Source: JAMXLO01 sp963799415
Lineage (GTDB): Bacteria > Pseudomonadota > Alphaproteobacteria > Acetobacterales > Acetobacteraceae
NCBI GenBank assembly: GCA_963799415.1
Contig: CAWCXI010000034.1
Span: 124,001 to 188,000 of the forward strand
Length of the DNA: 64,000 nt
Reading direction: 5' to 3'
Shown here: one piece after another, positions 58,500-64,000 of the stretch
Layout of the letters: each line of letters opens with the position of its first letter
Numbering within the stretch: position 1 is the stretch's first letter
Program-made: the position numbers and the translations under genes
The notes under the pieces: model-generated
Database searches by the model: none
What the model was told of the DNA's origin: nothing
What the model saw: only the letters and a program-made list of their open reading frames with translations

Positions 58500-59630
58500 T
58501 CAGACCGGGTCGCGCGCCACCTTGCGACCGCACAACGCGACGCTGAATTGCAGGATGGTCAACATCAGGAACGCCGCCGACAGGTTGGCGACGTGCGCCA
58601 CGAACCCTATCGCGGCCGGCCCGATGAGGATGCCGGCGTAACCGAGCGTGGTTATCGCGGGCACTGCAACATGCTCCGGCATGGCCTTCTGGCGACCGAC
58701 GCTCGTGAACAGGATCGGCACGATATTGGAGCAGCCGATGCCGACCAGGGCGTAGGCGACGAGTGTTGTTTCCCAGAACGGCACCACGGTCGCCATTGCG
58801 AACCCGGTGGTCGCGCAAAGGCCCCCCAGGACGATGACGTTCCCGCCGCCAAACCGCCGCACGATCCGGTCGCCGGTGAGACGACCGACAGTCATGGCCA
58901 GCGAAAAGGTGGCGTAGCCCAGGCCGGCGTAGGCGGCCCGCATACCACGGACCGAGGTGAGGAAGACGGCACTCCAGTCGATCATCGCGCCTTCCGCCAG
59001 GAACGCAATGAAACAGAGAATGCCGATGAACAGCACGATACCGTGCGGCAAAGCGAACATCGGCCCGTCGCTCTTGCTGCCGTAGGGCAGCAGATGCGGC
59101 GCGGCCACCGCAAGCGCCATGATGACAATTGTCACTACACACACGGTGGCAGCCAGCGGCGACCCCCCGGCCGCCAGCACTGCGGCAACGCAGGCCGGTC
59201 CTGCGATGCCGCCGAGACTGAACATGCCGTGGAATCCGGACATCATCGATCGACCACTGATCCGTTCGACGATGATGGCCTGGATGTTCATGGTGACATC
59301 GATCGAGCCGATGGCCGCTCCAAAGAAAAACAGCGCAGCAGCGAGCAACCCAGGGTTGGAGGCGGAGGCCAGCACGGGCAGGGTGAGACAAAGCGGTACC
59401 GCCCACGCCGTAATGACGCGACGACAGCCAAATCGTGCGGCAAGTGCGCCTGCCGGTGACATGGCGGCAATTGATCCGAGACCGAGGCAAAGCAGCAGCA
59501 GCCCGAGCGTTCCGACATCGATCCCGGCGCGCGCCTTGGCGAACGGCACCAGCGGCGCCCACGCAGCCGTGCTGAAGCCCGCGACAAAGAACACGATGCG
59601 CGTGGAATTCTGTTCGCGACGCCGCACCAC
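58500..59630 (-). CDS. MFS transporter
   Basis: This inner-membrane protein of about 376 residues has around twelve hydrophobic segments: FFVAGFSTAAWAPLVPFAKA, GLLLLCLGLGSIAAMSPAGA, the A-loop AARFGCRRVITAW, DVTMNIQAIIVERISGR and SMMSGFHGMFSLGGIAG. The pattern matches YbjJ/fucose-permease-like MFS carriers. The likely start is a GTG at 59630; the open frame upstream overlaps purB and is rejected. The substrate is unknown. Confidence 0.88.
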   Translation of the reverse strand: MVRRREQNSTRIVFFVAGFSTAAWAPLVPFAKARAGIDVGTLGLLLLCLGLGSIAAMSPAGALAARFGCRRVITAWAVPLCLTLPVLASASNPGLLAAALFFFGAAIGSIDVTMNIQAIIVERISGRSMMSGFHGMFSLGGIAGPACVAAVLAAGGSPLAATVCVVTIVIMALAVAAPHLLPYGSKSDGPMFALPHGIVLFIGILCFIAFLAEGAMIDWSAVFLTSVRGMRAAYAGLGYATFSLAMTVGRLTGDRIVRRFGGGNVIVLGGLCATTGFAMATVVPFWETTLVAYALVGIGCSNIVPILFTSVGRQKAMPEHVAVPAITTLGYAGILIGPAAIGFVAHVANLSAAFLMLTILQFSVALCGRKVARDPV

Positions 59631-59671
59631 GCCAGGCGAGCTGCCGCTAGGCGGGCAACAGATCTGAAAAC

Positions 59672-61003
59672 CTAACCGAATACACGGGCGAAGATGTGGT
59701 CCACCTGCGCCAGGTGAGCCTTCCCATCCAGCGCCGCATCCAGTTCCGCCGCCGACACGCGCCGCGCCACGTCCGGATCGTCCAGCAGATTGTCGCGGAA
59801 GCTGCGTCCCTCCGGCGTGCCCAGCTTCTCCCATGTCGCCATCGCATTGCGCTGCACGACGGCGTAGGCGTCTTCGCGGGAGATTCCGGCGCGCGTCAGT
59901 GCCAACAGAACCTCGCCGGAATGCACCACGCCGCCGAGGCTTTCCAGATTAGCTGCCATCCGTTCCGGGTGAACCACCAGCCGTTAAATCATCGCTGCCA
60001 GACGCACGAGCGAGAAGTCCAGCGCGATTGTCGCATCCGGCCCGATCACGCGCTCGACGCTTGAGTGGCTGATGTCACGCTCATGCCACAACGCAACGTT
60101 CTCGAGCGCTGGCACCACCGTGGCACGCACCACACGCGCCAGGCCCGTCAGGTTCTCGCTCAGCACGGGGTTCCGCTTGTGTGGCATGGCCGAGGAGCCC
60201 TTCTGGCCAGGATGAAAGAATTCCTCGGCCTCGCGCACCTCGCTGCGCTGCAGGTGCCGCACCTCGGTCGCCAGCCGTTCGATACCGCTGGCGATCACCG
60301 CCAGGGTGGCGAAGAACGTCGCATGCCGGTCGCGCGGAATGACCTGAGTGGAGACCGGCTCCGGCGTCAGGCTCAGCTTCCGGGCGACATACGCCTCCAC
60401 ACGCGGATCGATATGCGCAAAGGTGCCTACGGCACCGGAAATCGCCGCCACCGCCACCTCGGCACGCGCCGCCACCAGGCGCGCGCGGTCGCGGGCGAAC
60501 TCCGCATAGTGCCCCGCGAGCTTCAATCCGAACGTCGTCGGTTCTGCATGGATGCCGTGGCTGCGCCCGATGGTCAGCGTGTACTTGTGCTCGACCGCGC
60601 GGGCCTTCAGCGCCGCCAATACCGCATCGATGTCCTGCAGCAGCAAATCCGCCGCCTCGGTGAGTTGCACCGACAGACAGGTGTCCAGCACATCCGAACT
60701 TGTCATGCCCTGATGCACGAACCGACTGTCCTCGCCGATCGCCTCGGCCAGCCAGGTGAGGAAGGCGATCACGTCGTGCCGGGTCTCGCGCTCGATCGCA
60801 TCGATTCGCTCGATATCGGCCTCGCTGATCGCCGCGACCTGCGCGCCCCCCTTCTCGCGGATCGTCCGCGCGGCGCTCGCCGGGATCAGACCACATTCGG
60901 CCATCCCTTCGGCGGCCAGCGCCTCGATCTCGAACCAGATGCGATAGCGGTTGGCAGGCGCCCAGATGGCCGCCATCTCGGGTCTGGTGTAACGCGGAAC
61001 CAT
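59672..61003 (-). CDS. purB: Adenylosuccinate lyase with in-frame stop
   Basis: The full frame is 443 residues of PurB: MVPRYTRPEMAAIWAPANRY, HDVIAFLTWLAEAIG, FVHQGMTSSDVLDT, GRSHGIHAEPTTFGLKLAGH and the catalytic signature GSSAMPHKRNPV. A TAA at 59984-59986 interrupts it after VRLAAMI; the same frame then continues RLVVHPERMAANLESLGGVV, as in normal PurB where a Glu (GAA) is expected at the stop. Truncation at residue 339 would remove the C-terminal domain. PurB acts twice in purine synthesis. Confidence 0.92.
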
Positions 61004-61072
61004 CGCTGCCCGTCCCGTGCTGGTGGGAGGCCAGCTAGACCGTTGCGCCGGTGGCTGACAAGGGCGAACCGC

Positions 61073-61675
61073 TTGGACCAGATTGCACTGACCGCCGACC
61101 TCGCCGCCTTGGCGCAAGTCATCGTGATTGATGTCACGCTGGCCGGCGACAACGCCATCGTGGTCGGCATGGCGGTTGCCGGCCTGCGCGCGCAGCAGAA
61201 ACGCCCGGCAATTCTGCTCGGCATTCTCGGCGCCACGGCGATTCGCATCGCTCTGGGCGCCATCGCACTCAAGCTGCTGGCAGTCATCGGATTGCTGCTC
61301 GCCGGTGGTCTGCTGCTGCTCTGGGTGTGCTGGAAGATGTTCCGCGAACTGCGCCGCCAGCGCGATCATGAGACCTCCGAGACCGCTGGGCACAAGACGC
61401 TCGGCCAGGCGATGACCCAGATTATCCTGGCCGATGTCTCGATGAGCCTGGACAACGTGCTCGCGGTGGCCGGTGCCGCGCAGGGCAGCACCTGGGTGCT
61501 CGCTGTCGGGCTGCTGCTGTCGGTTGTGCTGATGGGCGTCGCCGCCAACCTGATCGCGAGCATGCTCGAACGCCTGCGATGGATCTCCTGGATCGGTCTC
61601 GCAATCGTGCTCTATATCGCGGCGGTTATGATCTGGGCTGGCGCGCACGAGGTCGCCGGCGCTATCCGCGCCTGA
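61073..61675 (+). CDS. TerC family (YjbE-like) integral membrane protein
   Basis: This protein of about 200 residues has seven hydrophobic segments. Two repeated halves each carry the acidic motif: VIVIDVTLAGDNAIVVGMAV and IILADVSMSLDNVLAVAGAA. This is the TerC/Alx metal-ion exporter family (Mn2+ or Ca2+). The probable start is a TTG at 61073 with AAGGGCG upstream; no better in-frame start exists. It is divergent from purB by 69 bases. Confidence 0.88.
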   Translation: MDQIALTADLAALAQVIVIDVTLAGDNAIVVGMAVAGLRAQQKRPAILLGILGATAIRIALGAIALKLLAVIGLLLAGGLLLLWVCWKMFRELRRQRDHETSETAGHKTLGQAMTQIILADVSMSLDNVLAVAGAAQGSTWVLAVGLLLSVVLMGVAANLIASMLERLRWISWIGLAIVLYIAAVMIWAGAHEVAGAIRA

Positions 61676-61820
61676 TCGCGCTGACTTGATCGCTGTTAGC
61701 GCGCTCACGGCAAAGCGAACGCTCGCGGACCGAATTTCGCCACGAACTCTGGCCCTTCTGCAAATGTCGAAACGTCCTTCGACAAAGTCATGCACCATTG
61801 TTCGCGGGGGAGTGAGCATC

Positions 61821-62537
61821 ATGCCGAACCGGAGACCAATACTGATCGTCGAGGACGACGAAACGCTATCGGATATGCTTAGTGAATGCCTCGACGAAAC
61901 GCTGGAATTTACTGTAAGCGCGGCGGCGAGCATCGAGGCAGCCGAGAAGATTCTTGGCCACGAAGACACGCATTTCGATGCTGTGATCCTCGATATTGGC
62001 CTGCCTGATGGCGACGGGCGCGACTATTGCGCGAGGTTGCGGCGGCAGGGACACAGCATGCCGATCATCATGCTGACTGGCGCCAACGAGGAGACGGATG
62101 TGGTGCGCGGGCTGGATTCCGGCGCCAGCGACTACGTCGCCAAGCCGTTCCGTGCCAGCGAGCTTTTGGCGCGCCTGCGTGCACAGATGCGGATATTCGA
62201 CCGCAGCGAGCAGGCAGTGTTCCCGGTCGGGCCATATACCTTCCGCCCTGCGAAGAAGCTGCTGCAGGATGTTGCGAACAACAAGCGAATCCGCCTGACC
62301 GACAAGGAGACGGCGGTACTAAAGTTCCTTTATCGCTCGGAAGCGGCGGTGAATCGGCAGATCCTGATGCATGAGGTGTGGGGGTACAATGCCACCGTCA
62401 CAACCCATACGCTGGAGACGCACATTTACCGGCTGCGCCAGAAGATCGAGCCCGATCCGGCGCACCCGTCATTGCTGGTGACCGAAGGCGGCGGCTACCG
62501 CCTGCGTCCCGAGATCGCACCAACCGGGCGGTGGTGA
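61821..62537 (+). CDS. OmpR-family response regulator transcription factor
   Basis: This 238-residue regulator has a receiver (PILIVEDDETLSDMLSECL; phospho-Asp in AVILDIGLPDGDG; LTGANEETDVV; YVAKPFRASELLAR) and a winged-helix output (RLTDKETAVLKFLYRSEAAV, HEVWGYNATVTTHTLETHIY, EGGGYRL). No cognate kinase is adjacent, so it is an orphan; a distant partner, possibly the hybrid kinases at 36-44 kb, is speculative. The ATG at 61821 follows GGGGGAG; an in-frame GTG nine bases earlier is possible. Confidence 0.94.
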   Translation: MPNRRPILIVEDDETLSDMLSECLDETLEFTVSAAASIEAAEKILGHEDTHFDAVILDIGLPDGDGRDYCARLRRQGHSMPIIMLTGANEETDVVRGLDSGASDYVAKPFRASELLARLRAQMRIFDRSEQAVFPVGPYTFRPAKKLLQDVANNKRIRLTDKETAVLKFLYRSEAAVNRQILMHEVWGYNATVTTHTLETHIYRLRQKIEPDPAHPSLLVTEGGGYRLRPEIAPTGRW

Positions 62538-62543
62538 CCGATC

Positions 62544-62572
62544 AGGAGGCTCTGCCCAACGCGGAGCCTCCT
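62544..62572 (+). terminator. Stem-loop after the response regulator
   Basis: AGGAGGCTC (62544-62552) pairs with GAGCCTCCT (62564-62572), extendable through GC/GC around the loop CCAAC. It lies just after the stop codon. The T content after it is low, so termination strength is uncertain. Between it and the next gene, CCCGCGCAGGCGGG (62625-62638) is a short GC palindrome. Confidence 0.65.
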
Positions 62573-62661
62573 TCAGCGGGGTCCTGACACTCCGCCCCGG
62601 CGGTCCTATCTTGCACACATCGCTCCCGCGCAGGCGGGGGCCAGGGCAAGGAGGACCCGCC

Positions 62662-64000
62662 ATGCTGAACCCGACCTCTCCGCTGCCGTTGAAGGACCCG
62701 ACGCTCTTCCGTCAGGCCAATTACATCGACGGAAAATGGGTGCAGGCCGATAGCGAGCGGACGCTCGTGGTGAAGAACCCCGCGACCGGCGAGGCGATCG
62801 GCGAGGTTCCGGCACTGGGCGCCGCCGAGACGCGCCGCGCCATCGAGGCGGCACATCGCGCGCAGGGCGCCTGGCGAGCGATGCTGGCGAAGGACCGCGC
62901 GGCGATCCTGCGCAAAATCAACGACCTCATGCTGGCGAATGCCGATGACCTCGCGGTGATCATGACCGCCGAGCAAGGCAAGCCGCTGGCAGAGAGCAAG
63001 GGCGAAATCGCCTATGCCGCCAGCTTCATCGAGTGGTTCGCCGAAGAGGGCAAGCGCATCTACGGTGACACGATCCCGCAGAACGCCAAGGGCCGACGCA
63101 TCCTGGTGCTGAAGGAGCCGATCGGCGTGTTCGCCGCGATCACGCCGTGGAATTTTCCGGCCGCGATGATCACGCGCAAGGCGGGTCCGGGATGGGCAGC
63201 GGGCTGTACCGGCGTGATCCGCCCGGCGAGCCAGACGCCGTTCTCCGCGCTTGCGCTCGCCGTTCTGGCCGAGCGCGCGGGGATGCCGGCGGGCGTGTGC
63301 AACGTCATCACCGGGCCTTCGGGCGAGACCGGGGCGGAGCTGACCTCCAATCCGCTGGTGCGCAAGCTGACCTTTACCGGCTCCACCGAGGTTGGCGCCA
63401 AACTGCTCGCGCAATGTGCGCCCACAATCAAGAAGACCAGCATGGAACTGGGCGGCAACGCGCCGTTCATCGTGTTCGACGATGCGGATCTCGATGCGGC
63501 GGTGACGGGCGCGATGGCGAGCAAGTACCGCAACACCGGCCAGACCTGCGTCTGCGCCAACCGCATTTTGGTGCAGGACGGCGTGTATGACGCGTTCTCC
63601 GCCAAGCTGAAGGCGGCCGTGGAGGCGATGAAAGTCGGCAACGGCATGGAACCTGGCGTGAGCCAAGGGCCACTGATCAACGCCGATGCGGTGAAGAAAG
63701 TGGAGGAGCACATCGCTGACGCGCTGAAGCGCGGCGCCTCGGTGGTGACCGGCGGGCATCGTCACAAGCTGGGCGGCACATTCTTCGAACCAACGATCCT
63801 CGCCAACGTGCCGAACGACGCGATGATCTTCCGCGAGGAGACCTTCGGCCCGGTGGCGCCGCTGTTCCGCTTCAAGACTGAAGAAGAGGCGATCAAACTC
63901 GCCAACGACACCGAGTTTGGCCTGGCCTCGTATTTCTACGCGCGCGATGTGGGGCGGATCTTCCGCGTGGCCGAGGCGCTGGAATACGGCATCATCGGCA
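62662..64000 (+). CDS. NAD(P)-dependent aldehyde dehydrogenase (succinate-semialdehyde type), 3' truncated by window
   Basis: The first 446 residues of an aldehyde dehydrogenase; the gene continues beyond the window. The ATG at 62662 follows AAGGAGG. Motifs are YIDGKWVQADSERTLVVKNP, ITPWNFPAAMITRKAGPGWA, the general-base Glu in SMELGGNAPFIVFDDAD, the catalytic Cys in NTGQTCVCANR and EETFGPVAPLFRF. TGQTCVCANR and the overall pattern fit GabD/DavD succinate- or glutarate-semialdehyde dehydrogenases. The cofactor-binding Lys of the usual VxKPA strand is Arg (VIRPASQTP). Confidence 0.92.
   Translation, partial: MLNPTSPLPLKDPTLFRQANYIDGKWVQADSERTLVVKNPATGEAIGEVPALGAAETRRAIEAAHRAQGAWRAMLAKDRAAILRKINDLMLANADDLAVIMTAEQGKPLAESKGEIAYAASFIEWFAEEGKRIYGDTIPQNAKGRRILVLKEPIGVFAAITPWNFPAAMITRKAGPGWAAGCTGVIRPASQTPFSALALAVLAERAGMPAGVCNVITGPSGETGAELTSNPLVRKLTFTGSTEVGAKLLAQCAPTIKKTSMELGGNAPFIVFDDADLDAAVTGAMASKYRNTGQTCVCANRILVQDGVYDAFSAKLKAAVEAMKVGNGMEPGVSQGPLINADAVKKVEEHIADALKRGASVVTGGHRHKLGGTFFEPTILANVPNDAMIFREETFGPVAPLFRFKTEEEAIKLANDTEFGLASYFYARDVGRIFRVAEALEYGIIG

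Noticed and set aside
59984..59986. Programmed stop-codon read-through or a recoded amino acid in purB
   Set aside because: No recoding signal is visible and a GAA to TAA change or base error is simpler; kept only as a finding to verify.
62542..63765. 407-codon open frame on the minus strand
   Set aside because: It is antisense to the aldehyde dehydrogenase, whose motifs are unambiguous.

Overview
The window is high-GC chromosomal DNA that looks alphaproteobacterial. The most likely home is Acetobacteraceae/Rhodospirillales, judged from recalled family knowledge with no search run. Supporting signs are the purC-purS-purQ-purL block followed by bolA and grxD, an FzlA-type GST, a complex-I NDUFA9-like reductase, MidA (NDUFAF7), UbiK, and the lgt-midA-pgeF order. 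No rRNA, tRNA or CRISPR array was seen. An aldehyde dehydrogenase runs off the right edge.

Layout. 1-4.4 kb is accessory and scarred: an SDR dehydrogenase, a GxxExxY protein beside a large four-copy inverted repeat, an orphan HigA antitoxin between short copies of the neighbouring SDR and aldolase genes, a FitAB-like toxin-antitoxin pair, and a broken second PIN toxin. 4.5-20.1 kb mixes housekeeping genes (infC, thrS) with CcdAB, hydrolases, a serine hydrolase carrying bacterial tandem repeats, a Tat-exported sulfatase, fzlA, an NDUFA9-like gene and an acyl-CoA-dehydrogenase-like flavoprotein. 20.2-29.9 kb holds a ThuA-like protein, a class III cyclase, proC-ybjN, ubiK, the run hldD-lgt-midA-pgeF-lipoprotein-prs, and a decayed amidase. 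30-36 kb holds a flavin monooxygenase-GST-phosphatase operon and a LivFGMH transporter without a binding protein.

36-44 kb encodes two adjacent hybrid histidine kinases. The larger, about 2107 residues, contains eleven 92-residue HAMP-array repeats. 44.3-51.4 kb has a family 1 solute-binding protein and a second Liv-type transporter with its own binding protein; its operon is interrupted by a Rap1a/Tai-like protein and a glycine-zipper lipoprotein. 52.4-61 kb is the purine/iron-sulfur block. The end carries a TerC-family membrane protein, an orphan OmpR-type regulator and the aldehyde dehydrogenase.

Two themes stand out. First, a GC-rich palindromic element (CCCTCCC-GCAA/TTGC-GGGAGGG core) occurs four times; two compound copies lie in frame inside genes, one in the catalytic core of a glycosyltransferase. 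Second, seven genuine-looking genes are broken by one- or two-base indels or a stop: thrS (twice), an alpha/beta hydrolase, the NDUFA9-like gene, the acyl-CoA-dehydrogenase-like gene, ybjN and purL by frameshift, and purB by a nonsense codon. Several are essential and most shifts look like single extra bases, so sequencing or assembly error is the leading explanation.
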